Shown here piece by piece: positions 38,884 through 46,723 of a stretch of DNA of 64,000 bases (the stretch's first letter is position 1; every line of letters starts with the position of its first letter). Source of the DNA: Paludibacteraceae bacterium (lineage in GTDB: Bacteria > Bacteroidota > Bacteroidia > Bacteroidales > Paludibacteraceae). The DNA lies in NCBI GenBank assembly GCA_016937795.1, contig JAFGVV010000029.1, positions 1-64,000 on the forward strand, read 5' to 3'. The notes beneath the pieces were generated by a model. It worked only from the letters and a program-made list of their open reading frames with translations. It did no database searches and had not been told where the DNA came from. Made by a program: the position numbers and the translations under genes.

Positions 38884-41800
38884 TTATAATTTGATAATCT
38901 TTATTCGAATACTACCAGCCGAAAGGATGTAAGCTCCTTTTCTTAAATATCCGACCTCAATCATCTCTTTGTCACTTTCACAAATAGTACTCATAATCCT
39001 TTGACCTGATAAATCGTATATTGTCACTGTCTGGCCGCGAGCATTTTCAATGGTTAGCATGTTGTTTAGCATTGTGGGATATACTCTGATATTGTGTTCG
39101 GCGACGGTTTGTACATCTGCACCGAAACTATTGTTGTAATTACAGGTCATCGATTTTATCATCCAGCTACTACTACCATCGGGAACTCTCGAATAGCTTA
39201 AGTTTTGTTCCAGTGGTACTATACTAATCGAATCGACAACAATCAGATTGTCGAGGTAATTGTATTTTGATAACAAAATCTGTTCTCCGTCTTTACTAAG
39301 TTTAAAGTTTAAATGTAATATGCCCTGTTCAGGTTCATCATCGGCCCAGAGTACAAGATATCCTTTAGCCGGAATTGTAGTGAGTGTAGCATTGTTGGTC
39401 GGTATCTGAAACAATGTGGGGTTATAAGGAGTGTCAGTGATATACCAACCACCAATATTTACCTCAGTGTCGCTGTCGTTGTAAATCTCTATATAATCAT
39501 CGGTGTCACCATGTTCATCCTGTATCACATTGTTCGACGATACTACCTCATTTATATATGCTCGTTTGTCTTTGTCAGGGTCCTCAAATGTACTTTGTTC
39601 GTAAACAGCTTGTATGCTGAAAGGACTACCTGTAGTACCACTGAAGACCGGGTTTTCGATCGTTTGCTGATTGGTGGCACTGCTGCAGGTCATTTGAAGT
39701 TCGAAAATGACATCCGAACTATTCCCGCTGGTTTGATGCACTTCTGCTGCTATCACATTGTTTCCTTCGGTCAGTAGATTTTTAGGAACATTAATAGTGC
39801 CCGTAACTCCATTGTTATAAGTAGTGGAAAATGTGTTGAAAGTAAGTGTGCCTGTGGGCATATTTACCCTGCCCACTTCAGTTCCGTTTACATACACTGC
39901 TGCTCCATCGTCAACAAAAGTACTGATTACAAAATTATCTTTTGAAGCAAGGTCATTAATCTGAATCGTCTTACGATAGTATGATGCAGGGTATTTATTT
40001 TGGGTGTCGTTACCGTATCCTATTGTGGTTGTATGTCCCAGGTTTCCATAACCTAATGGAGCATTCCCGGTTTTCCAGTTTTGATCGTTATATGTTTTTG
40101 CATACCAGTTGCTTGCAGGCATAGCATTACCATCGAAGTATTTCCAAGGGCTTTTGTTTGCTAGCAGGGTAGTAGTCCCCGTTTCTTCTGTCACAAGCCA
40201 GTGTTTAAATTTAAAACCTCCGGGTTCGATTGGAGTAAGTGTGAATGTTTGATTTCTGAAATATGTGAGATTTATTTGTGCGTCTTGAATTGTTTCAGAG
40301 TTAAAAAGATATTTGGCATTGGGTATGTTGGCGCTTATGTTTATGCTTAGCGAGCCCTGATTGTTTAAAAAACGTGAGCCGATAAAATTCATCATCGAAT
40401 TGGGACGGTTGGCCGAAAAACCCTTCATGGTAGCAATGTCGTTGTTGAAGGTACGGCCCGACCCCCATTTATTTTTGTGGTAAGTTATTTCTGTAGCAAT
40501 TTTGCCTGCCAGACTGTCAAGAATTTCATTGGCACGCGTAGCTTTAAAAGTTGACGACATGTGAATACAAAATTTATCGATAAAATTTTTACGGAAAGTA
40601 TCGTTCAGAATGAGTCGTCTCAACAGAATTGTCGACCATTGTGCATTGGCCGGGTCTGATCCTGAGTGTTCTCCCAAAGCCCATGTGAGGGTGTTGTGAG
40701 TATGGTCGTTGCTCCATAGATTATATCCAAAGTCGGTATCGTAAAGAATCCAGCGCCATTTTCCAACATCTTTTTTCTTCCATGATTTTATATTGTTGTG
40801 AGGCCAGTCGGTATTTCGCAGATAAATCTCCGACATGAAGTAATTCATGAAACTCTCCATGTCCATCATTTTACACACATTATCATATACCGATTTTTGT
40901 GTAATGTCATTGTTGGTTACATAATTTGTAAGTTTTTTAAACTCTGTGTCGGAGTTCATTTCCCACGATTCCAGTAGTATTATATCCTCTTCCTCGTAAC
41001 CGTAATTCGAAAAAACAAAATCCTCATCAGACCTTTCACGCAGGTTTTGAATACCATAATATATGCCGTTTATAAACGAAACAGCAGGTTCGTAAGCGAT
41101 ATAGTCGAGATCCATACGTTTCATTATAAGTGATTGCATGTATCCATCGCGCATCATCGAATGGTCAAAGTCATTTCCCGAGTTTCGCAACAAAATACTA
41201 CGGTATTTCATGTTGGGTTTGGTAGCTGCAAAAATGTCGTATCGTAGCAGGTTGTCCCCATATTTATTGCGTGGATTTATTTTCAGCGATTTTTGCTTAT
41301 TCATGCGCGTCCAGCCTCCGGCTATTTGTATGTCAAGTTCCTGGTTTAGGCGCGCTGTAAATGTGGTATCGTAAAGTTCGAAGTTGGCTGGCCGCCACCA
41401 GTCCTGGTTCCAGTTGGCCGGACGATCCATGCCATTGCCTGTGATGCCGTTTGTTCCCTCCACGTATATTCCGATTGTGTTGTCGGTGAGATTTTTCTGC
41501 TCGGTTACAATGGATACCACAGGTAGTTTGAAATTTCTTTCGTTCAGAAAAAATGTGGCTGTTACCACCTGACTGGGTAGCTTGCCGGGTGAGAATGTAC
41601 GGGCGCGAAAAATGCTTGTATTACTGATGGTTACTACATATCCCGGTGTGTAACGATAGCTTTTTCTTGTAGGTTCATCCCCATTACGGCTGTAGTAAAT
41701 TGTGTCGCCGGGTGCAGGAGTTTCAAAAGCTACATTTTTCGATCCGCTGTAAAAACCAGCCGGAAGTTTAAAAACTGGCGATTCGCATTGTTGCGATGCA

Positions 41801-42279
41801 TGTGTTTTGTTGTTATTGGGTAGACTGGCACTGAATTGTTCAAAAAATACCCATTCGGATGATCCATTAGTCTTTCGCCCATACGATATATTGCGATATT
41901 GTGGAGGATAAATTACACTATCGAGTATCTGTGCCGAAGCGTTTAGTAAATATAGTTTTCCTCCTTCGGGTTTCAATTTAAAACTGGCATGGCCTGCTTT
42001 TTCGGGTTGTTCAAACCACAGCAGGGAAAAAGCCTGCGGACCTATGAGTTTATATGGAGGATTCCATTTGCGGGGTTCGTTCAGGTTATCGGTGAAGTAA
42101 CAGGCAGCCTGATTGTAGGTTGTCGATGAACTTTCGTTGTAAAGTTCAACCCACATACTGTAATTGTAAGTATCGTCCATGATGGCCGACACATTATTGG
42201 TCATTATCTCATTAATCTTTAATTGCGAAAATGCGAAAAATGGAATAAAAAGCAGAGCAATGGAAATCGTTTTTTTCAT
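38884..42279 (-). CDS. secreted CotH-kinase-domain protein with lamin-tail and T9SS domains
   Basis: A signal peptide (MKKTISIALLFIPFFAFSQ) is followed by a lamin-tail domain (about 18-150; LKINEIMTNN, WVELYNES), a chitobiase C-terminal-like segment (about 165-235; APGDTIYYSRNGDEPT), a CotH domain (about 250-600; VSIVTEQKNLTD, LLRNSGNDFDHSMMRDGYMQ, RWILYDTDFGYNLW), a galactose-binding-like region (about 710-880; WKTGNAPLGYGN, VDDGAAVYVNGTEV) and a second lamin-tail domain (about 920-1035). A T9SS sorting domain ends it (VTIYDLSGQRI; RKGAYILSAG). CotH proteins in spore-formers are protein kinases; the role of surface-exported bacterial versions is unknown. It is convergent with the epimerase gene and shares its terminator. 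Confidence 0.82.
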   Translation of the reverse strand: MKKTISIALLFIPFFAFSQLKINEIMTNNVSAIMDDTYNYSMWVELYNESSSTTYNQAACYFTDNLNEPRKWNPPYKLIGPQAFSLLWFEQPEKAGHASFKLKPEGGKLYLLNASAQILDSVIYPPQYRNISYGRKTNGSSEWVFFEQFSASLPNNNKTHASQQCESPVFKLPAGFYSGSKNVAFETPAPGDTIYYSRNGDEPTRKSYRYTPGYVVTISNTSIFRARTFSPGKLPSQVVTATFFLNERNFKLPVVSIVTEQKNLTDNTIGIYVEGTNGITGNGMDRPANWNQDWWRPANFELYDTTFTARLNQELDIQIAGGWTRMNKQKSLKINPRNKYGDNLLRYDIFAATKPNMKYRSILLRNSGNDFDHSMMRDGYMQSLIMKRMDLDYIAYEPAVSFINGIYYGIQNLRERSDEDFVFSNYGYEEEDIILLESWEMNSDTEFKKLTNYVTNNDITQKSVYDNVCKMMDMESFMNYFMSEIYLRNTDWPHNNIKSWKKKDVGKWRWILYDTDFGYNLWSNDHTHNTLTWALGEHSGSDPANAQWSTILLRRLILNDTFRKNFIDKFCIHMSSTFKATRANEILDSLAGKIATEITYHKNKWGSGRTFNNDIATMKGFSANRPNSMMNFIGSRFLNNQGSLSINISANIPNAKYLFNSETIQDAQINLTYFRNQTFTLTPIEPGGFKFKHWLVTEETGTTTLLANKSPWKYFDGNAMPASNWYAKTYNDQNWKTGNAPLGYGNLGHTTTIGYGNDTQNKYPASYYRKTIQINDLASKDNFVISTFVDDGAAVYVNGTEVGRVNMPTGTLTFNTFSTTYNNGVTGTINVPKNLLTEGNNVIAAEVHQTSGNSSDVIFELQMTCSSATNQQTIENPVFSGTTGSPFSIQAVYEQSTFEDPDKDKRAYINEVVSSNNVIQDEHGDTDDYIEIYNDSDTEVNIGGWYITDTPYNPTLFQIPTNNATLTTIPAKGYLVLWADDEPEQGILHLNFKLSKDGEQILLSKYNYLDNLIVVDSISIVPLEQNLSYSRVPDGSSSWMIKSMTCNYNNSFGADVQTVAEHNIRVYPTMLNNMLTIENARGQTVTIYDLSGQRIMSTICESDKEMIEVGYLRKGAYILSAGSIRIKIIKL

Positions 42280-42332
42280 TTTATTTGATCGTGACTTTCG
42301 TGTAGATAAAAAAGTCTTTGGTTTTCAGTTTG

Positions 42333-42340
42333 CAAATTTA
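42333..42340 (-). promoter_or_regulatory. promoter -7 box for the CotH gene
   Basis: The minus strand reads TAAATTTG, matching TAnnTTTG, 53 nt before the start codon. Confidence 0.45.
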
Positions 42341-42499
42341 GTCATACATATTGTAAAAGCACTATTGTGGTTGTAACAAAAACAGTGCTATATGTTTCAT
42401 TTTTGAGTATTTTAAGGTCAAAGGCTTTGTTTTATAGGTTTGTACAAAAAATTATCAGGCTACATTTTCAAATAAACTGTGCCTGCACAATTTTTTTTA

Positions 42500-42507
42500 T
42501 AACTTTG
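42500..42507 (+). promoter_or_regulatory. promoter -7 box for the EEP-family gene
   Basis: TAACTTTG matches TAnnTTTG, 29 nt upstream of the ATG at 42537. Confidence 0.55.
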
Positions 42508-42536
42508 CAAACCTTATTTTTTAATCTTTTACAAAC

Positions 42537-43559
42537 ATGAGAATTCGTAATGTGTTGTTTCTCTTTTTAGTTGCTGGTTTTTCAAAAGCTCAAATTGCTG
42601 AGAAGAAACCCTTACGTATAATGTGTTATAATGTAGAGAATTATTTCGATTGTGTGAATGATACTACGACACTTGACGAAGAATATCTTTCGGGCGGTAT
42701 GCGTGGTTGGAATTATGCGAAGTACCAGCAAAAGCAAGCCAATATTGGTAAGGTTATTACTGCTTTAGGTGGTTGGGAGGCACCGGCTTTGGTCGGGCTT
42801 TGCGAAGTAGAGTCGGAGAGGGCTTTGCGCGATCTTACTGTTTTTTCAGGGCTTAAGAGCTTAAAGTATAAATTTATTCATTATGAATCGCCTGATGCAC
42901 GTGGTATTGATGTAGCTTTGCTTTATCAGCGATCAATGTTCAAACCTATAATTAGCAGGTCTGTCACCATTACCAATCCGCAATTCCCAGAGAGTAAGAC
43001 ACGCGATTTGCTTTATGCTGCAGGAAGAATACCTTCAGGCGATACTTTGCATGTGTTTGTTTGTCATTTTCCATCGCGACTTGGTGGCGAATTAGAATCG
43101 GAAAATAAGCGAATGTTTGTAGCTTCAGTTTTAAGGGCATCAGTGGACAGTGTGTGCGCTTTGAATCATGATGCGGCAATTGTTATAATGGGAGATTTTA
43201 ATGATTATCCTGATAATAAAAGTATGCAAACGATATTGGGCGCAAATCCGCCTGAAGATAAACCTTTGAGTAATAAGCTTTATAATCTTATGTTTCCAAT
43301 ACATGTATCAGGCAAAGGTTCACATAAGCATGCCGGCGAGTGGGGTGCTCTCGATCAGATTATCGTTTCAGGCAGTTTGCTAAATATGAAAAAACATGTT
43401 TTTACAACGGCAGCTGATGCCCACATTTTCGAAGCGCCCTTTTTGCTCGATGACGATCAAAAATTTTTAGGAAAACAACCCGCACGTACTTATGTGGGAA
43501 TGACTTACAAAGGTGGATTCTCCGATCATTTACCTGTGTTTGTCGATTTATGGTATTAA
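42537..43559 (+). CDS. secreted endonuclease/exonuclease/phosphatase (EEP) family protein
   Basis: The 340-residue protein has a signal peptide (MRIRNVLFLFLVAGFSKAQ) and EEP motifs in order: RIMCYNVENYFD (metal-binding Asn), LCEVESERAL (Glu), DARGIDVALLY, VFVCHFPSR, IVIMGDFNDYPDN (Asp/Asn) and GGFSDHLPVFVDL with the catalytic-region Asp-His. The fold supports metal-dependent phosphodiester cleavage; exported members in Bacteroidota may degrade extracellular DNA or act as phosphatases. The substrate cannot be told from sequence. It is a single-gene unit with its own promoter. Confidence 0.85.
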   Translation: MRIRNVLFLFLVAGFSKAQIAEKKPLRIMCYNVENYFDCVNDTTTLDEEYLSGGMRGWNYAKYQQKQANIGKVITALGGWEAPALVGLCEVESERALRDLTVFSGLKSLKYKFIHYESPDARGIDVALLYQRSMFKPIISRSVTITNPQFPESKTRDLLYAAGRIPSGDTLHVFVCHFPSRLGGELESENKRMFVASVLRASVDSVCALNHDAAIVIMGDFNDYPDNKSMQTILGANPPEDKPLSNKLYNLMFPIHVSGKGSHKHAGEWGALDQIIVSGSLLNMKKHVFTTAADAHIFEAPFLLDDDQKFLGKQPARTYVGMTYKGGFSDHLPVFVDLWY

Positions 43560-43671
43560 AGACAAAGGAGCAAGTACAAAGAATTCACGGATTTGTAATC
43601 AGTGCTATAACAAAGAGTAAAGACAATGAGTAATTAAAAATAAATAATTTAGAGTATCAGGCGCGGGATTA

Positions 43672-43751
43672 ATTGAGAATCATTTTCGGAATCCGCAAAT
43701 TTCAATTTTTTAAATTTCAAATTTCAAATCTCAAATCTTCAAATTTTAGTA
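43672..43751 (+). repeat. degenerate AT-rich intergenic repeat (AAATTTCAAAT type)
   Basis: The tract before the LutA-like gene repeats variants of AAATTTCAAAT (AAATTTCAAATTTCAAATCT, CAAATCTTCAAAT). The adjoining stretch AATTGAGAATCATTTTCGG (from 43674) recurs in altered form near 59866 (AATTGAGAATTATTTTTGG). It is non-coding. Confidence 0.5.
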
Positions 43752-44471
43752 ATGGATCTTCAATTATTTATTCCCTGCTACATCGATCAGCTATATCCCG
43801 GGACTGCTTTCAATACAGTAAAAGTGCTTGAAAAAGTAGGTTGCACTGTGCATTATAACCATGAACAAACCTGTTGTGGACAACCGGCTTTCAATAGTGG
43901 TTACTGGGATGAAGCTCGCTCGCTTGCTGCTAAGTTTCTGACTGATTTTAAGCCCGATATGCCCGTAGTGTCGCCCTCGGGCTCGTGTACAGGTTATATT
44001 CGCAATCATTATCGTAAACTTTTCGAAGGGCAGTCCGAAAAATTAGCTCAGGTAGATGTGCTTTATCCACATATTTTTGAACTTTCCGATTTTTTAGTGA
44101 ATGTTCTGAAAATAACTGATTTGGAAGCTGAATTTCCGCATAAAGTCACATTTCACGATTCCTGTTCTGCATTGCGCGAGTATGGCATAAAAGATGAACC
44201 CCGCCAGTTGCTCCGAAAAGTGAAGGGACTCGAACTGATTGAAATGTGCGAAAGCGATACCTGTTGTGGCTTTGGTGGAACTTTTGCCGTAAAGAATGCG
44301 GCCATCTCAACTGCCATGGATGAAAAGAAAGTCCGTAATGCGCTCGAAACAGGCGCTGAATTTATTATCAGCACCGAAGCCTCATGCCTTATGAACATCA
44401 ACGGTTATATCCAAAAACATAAACTGCCTATTAAAGGAATTCATTTAGCCGATGTGTTGGCGGCGTTTTAG
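43752..44471 (+). CDS. LutA/YkgE-type (Fe-S)-binding protein, CCG domains
   Basis: The 239-residue protein carries two CCG (cysteine-rich) domains: CYIDQLYPG with HEQTCCGQPAFNSGYW, and HDSCSALREYG with CESDTCCGFGGTF. This is the pattern of LutA, the subunit of the LutABC L-lactate dehydrogenase that handles electrons via an Fe-S cluster, and of related heterodisulfide-reductase-like subunits. The length is normal and there is no signal peptide. Partners LutB and LutC are not adjacent; the next gene is on the opposite strand. The family assignment is firm, the lactate role inferred. Confidence 0.83.
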   Translation: MDLQLFIPCYIDQLYPGTAFNTVKVLEKVGCTVHYNHEQTCCGQPAFNSGYWDEARSLAAKFLTDFKPDMPVVSPSGSCTGYIRNHYRKLFEGQSEKLAQVDVLYPHIFELSDFLVNVLKITDLEAEFPHKVTFHDSCSALREYGIKDEPRQLLRKVKGLELIEMCESDTCCGFGGTFAVKNAAISTAMDEKKVRNALETGAEFIISTEASCLMNINGYIQKHKLPIKGIHLADVLAAF

Positions 44472-44746
44472 GAGTTCGTTTGTGAGTTTTTGTTTCCTGA
44501 CTCTTTTTTCCTCACGAAATATCCGATGGTAAATGTGGGAATAAAGTCGGTAAAAGGTAGGATTTCCTCAATAAACGAAATGATGGCTCCGGTTTTTCCG
44601 GTTCTTCCACCAAACATACGATAAAACAAAAAGGCTGAAAGGGGCGCCCAAAGGCCGTCGCCCCATTCGCCCAAAAATGGAATCAGATAGGTGAGGTAGC
44701 CCGCAATATCGAGCAAAACACAGGTGAGGAGCGAGGGTTGTTTCAT
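44468..44746 (-). CDS. small integral membrane protein of unknown function
   Basis: ATG at 44746 (MKQPSLLTCVLLDIAGYLTYL) is preferred over an upstream in-frame start because it begins the first hydrophobic helix. The protein of 92 residues has two or three membrane segments (LLTCVLLDIAGYLTYLIPF; LWAPLSAFLFYRMFG; TDFIPTFTIGYFV). No family with known function is recognised. It is convergent with the LutA-like gene and overlaps its stop by a few bases. Confidence 0.6.
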   Translation of the reverse strand: MKQPSLLTCVLLDIAGYLTYLIPFLGEWGDGLWAPLSAFLFYRMFGGRTGKTGAIISFIEEILPFTDFIPTFTIGYFVRKKESGNKNSQTNS

Positions 44747-45070
44747 AGATGAGTTTGTTTTTAACTTACAAATATACAAAAAATGATGTTAGATTCCGAA
44801 CGTAGTGATGAATCTGAAAAGTGTATAACAAGAGCATTACTTAAAGCAAAAGCAGGAAAATGATTTCTCAGATTCCTGCTTTGCTTTATATTGTTTGTGA
44901 AATGTAAGTATAACGACCGAGGTTATGGGCACGGGCGGTTTTTGGGCGTATTTGCTGTCGCACAGTGACAAAGTGAATTAAAATCTGCGCAGCTAATGCG
45001 GGCGCAAAACCCGTTAAGTGCACGTCAAGCCAGCCTGTGAACAAGAGTGTGTTAGGGGTTCAGCTATTTG
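44747..45070 (-). other. 324-base region downstream of the toxin-antitoxin pair with attC-like features
   Basis: On the minus strand the stop codon of the antitoxin lies within GCCTAAC (45070-45076, core matching RYYYAAC), and a GTTATAC lies at 44908-44914, resembling the outer simple sites of an integron attC. Between them are GC-rich segments able to pair partly (ACGGGCGG region near 44950 with CGCAAAACCCGT near 45005). A short inverted repeat, GCAAAAGCAGGAA/CCTGCTTTGCTT, occurs near 44848-44887. No integrase is seen in the window, so this is tentative. Confidence 0.35.
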
Positions 45071-45397
45071 TTAGGCGAGTTCTACAAAGTTGTCTTCGAT
45101 TTTAACTTTGAAATTAATTTCGGCTTTTAACGCTTTGAATACTTTAATTACTGTATCAATTGTTGCGCTGTTAGCGCTGTTTTCTAGTTTTGATATTTGA
45201 GCTTTTTGAACACCGATTAATTTTCCCAATTCTTCTTGAGTTAAATGTCGTTCTTGTCTGGCCGTTTTAATCATTTTGCCCAAAACGTCCATTCTAAGTT
45301 CGTATTCGTATTCTTCTCTTTCTTTTGTACCAGTTTTTCCGATATACTTATCTTTCATTTCGGATAGACTTTTTGTTTTTATTTCTTTAGTTTCCAT
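45071..45397 (-). CDS. XRE/HTH antitoxin (HigA-like)
   Basis: The 108-residue protein has a helix-turn-helix of the XRE type at about 45-95 (MIKTARQERHLTQEELGKLIGVQKAQISKLENS), the usual DNA-binding domain of HigA antitoxins. It begins 4 nt after the toxin stop codon, the toxin-first order of HigBA systems. It should neutralise the toxin and repress the shared promoter, where an inverted repeat is present. The stop codon falls inside an attC-like GCCTAAC motif. Confidence 0.85.
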   Translation of the reverse strand: METKEIKTKSLSEMKDKYIGKTGTKEREEYEYELRMDVLGKMIKTARQERHLTQEELGKLIGVQKAQISKLENSANSATIDTVIKVFKALKAEINFKVKIEDNFVELA

Positions 45398-45401
45398 GTT
45401 T

Positions 45402-45743
45402 TTACTTTTTTAGTTTGTTGTTGAAATAATTGTCTTTTAGTCGCACTGCACGTTCAATTTCTTTACTCGGTACTTTGTCTACTTTTTTAATGAAGCCATG
45501 TGTTGCAATAACCAAGGTTTCTTTGTTGTCTGTTTTGTCCCAGAAAGCAAGAAGTCTAATTTGAAGTCCGGCAAATTTTGTCCTAAATGCCCAAATGTCA
45601 TTTTGAAGTTTTTTAAAAAGTTTTGGGTCATTCGTTAGTTCAGCATGGTCAATGTGATAAATGATCTTTTTTGTAGTTTTTGGGTCGAGTTTATCCAAAA
45701 ATTCTTCAGCCTCATTTAAAAATTTGGTTTCGAAATATCTCAT
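45402..45743 (-). CDS. RelE/HigB-type toxin (phage Gp49-like family)
   Basis: The 113-residue basic protein shows the family pattern MRYFETKFLNEAEEFLDKL, QNDIWAFRTKFAGLQIRLLAFWD and the terminal ATHGFIKKVDKVPSKEIERA, typical of Gp49/HigB-like toxins with a RelE fold. Such toxins cleave mRNA at the ribosome. Partner antitoxin follows directly. The operon has its own promoter and inverted-repeat operator just upstream. Confidence 0.85.
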   Translation of the reverse strand: MRYFETKFLNEAEEFLDKLDPKTTKKIIYHIDHAELTNDPKLFKKLQNDIWAFRTKFAGLQIRLLAFWDKTDNKETLVIATHGFIKKVDKVPSKEIERAVRLKDNYFNNKLKK

Positions 45744-45768
45744 TGAGTTGTTTTAAAGCTATAACGTA

Positions 45769-45803
45769 CAAAGATAAATAAAGTTTCTATATATTGAAAC
45801 TTT
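45769..45803 (-). promoter_or_regulatory. promoter and inverted-repeat operator of the toxin-antitoxin operon
   Basis: The minus strand has TATCTTTG (45776-45769), a perfect TAnnTTTG. Directly upstream lies AAAGTTTC-N8-GAAACTTT (45780-45803), an 8-bp inverted repeat covering the -33 area, well placed for autorepression by the antitoxin. Confidence 0.65.
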
Positions 45804-45849
45804 CGTTGTCTTTTTTTATTTATAGCTGACCCTTAACTTTTCAATAAGT

Positions 45850-46584
45850 TTACTCCACAATTTTCACTGTTATTCTTTTTGCAATATTCAATGCTGTGGT
45901 CATTGTTTTCAGGTCTTTGTTCAAATTTCCGCCTTTCCCGGAATAATGACTATGACCTACAGCCTTAAATTCAACGGGTTGAGGATTGCTGCTATCCACA
46001 TCGGCGCAGTAAACCAAAGCCGGCTGACTCGAAGTTTTATATTCCTTATCGTCGGGATATTTGGCGTTGAACCAGTATTCGTTCCAGTCCCACGACTGAT
46101 TGAGCTCGAACATAATTTTGTATTTTCCCTGAAGTTTCTTTTCGGTTTTTACTCCGAGCACAAATGCATTTTTGGGTGTAGCTCCCGTGTAAGCATCGGC
46201 TACAGGGTTTGTGGGTGTTGGAAGTAACCCACCTTTTTCGCTTTTAATATTGCGCTGATGCACCCAATAGGGCAGGGCAGCAGGTCGTTGAATTTCGCCT
46301 GGCATCCACTGGCCGGTTTTTCGGCTTCCACGCAGAAAAACTCCTTTGCCAATGCTTTGCGATACGAAAAGTGTTTGAATATACTTTCCGTTCTCTTCGG
46401 CCAGCCATACGGCAAACAGCGGATGATTGTACGATTTCCCTTTTTCGAAACTTATTTCGAGCTTGGTGCCCGTGTTTTCAATGCCATACTGCACGCGTAC
46501 AGGCTGTACTTCTTTTTTAATTTTTTTTGCCGATATATTCAACGAAAATAAAATCATTGCGGCTAATAATATTCTGGTTCTCAT
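45850..46584 (-). CDS. secreted DUF2271-like protein
   Basis: The 244-residue protein has a signal peptide (MRTRILLAAMILFSLNISA) and a middle region LFAVWLAEENGKYIQTLFVS, RKTGQWMPGEIQRPAALPYWVHQR, VADAYTGATPK and ELNQSWDWNEYW, which fits the DUF2271 pattern. DUF2271 genes often accompany FMN-transferase/PepSY redox genes, not seen here; the function is unknown. It precedes, on the same strand, nothing but an AT-rich repeat separating it from the receptor gene upstream. Confidence 0.65.
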   Translation of the reverse strand: MRTRILLAAMILFSLNISAKKIKKEVQPVRVQYGIENTGTKLEISFEKGKSYNHPLFAVWLAEENGKYIQTLFVSQSIGKGVFLRGSRKTGQWMPGEIQRPAALPYWVHQRNIKSEKGGLLPTPTNPVADAYTGATPKNAFVLGVKTEKKLQGKYKIMFELNQSWDWNEYWFNAKYPDDKEYKTSSQPALVYCADVDSSNPQPVEFKAVGHSHYSGKGGNLNKDLKTMTTALNIAKRITVKIVE

Positions 46585-46611
46585 AACTATAGTTGTTTTT
46601 TTTAATATTTT

Positions 46612-46723
46612 TAATGTCTAATGTCAAATGTCAAAAGTCTAATGTTAAAAGTCATAAGTCTGCTAAGAACTGTCAATTGTCCATTATGAATTATCAACTG
46701 TCCATTATCCATTGTAAATTGAA
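46612..46723 (-). repeat. AT-rich intergenic repeat tract (CAATTGTCCATTATCAACT type)
   Basis: The tract contains degenerate short units such as ATGTCAAATGTCAAAAGTC, CTGTCAATTGTCCATTATG and ATTATCAACTGTCCATTAT. Related wording (AATTATCAACTATCAATTG, CATTGTGGACTG) occurs at 63196-63236. It is non-coding and unlike CRISPR repeats because the units are not conserved and there are no spacers. Confidence 0.55.

Noticed and set aside
38661..38894. 77-codon plus-strand frame after the epimerase gene
   Set aside because: It runs through the terminator hairpin at 38822-38853 and into the end of the CotH gene, has no signal or motif, and has no promoter or start context of its own.
46612..46723. possible CRISPR array because of short repeated words
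   Set aside because: Repeats are not of constant length or sequence, no spacers are present, and no cas gene is near.
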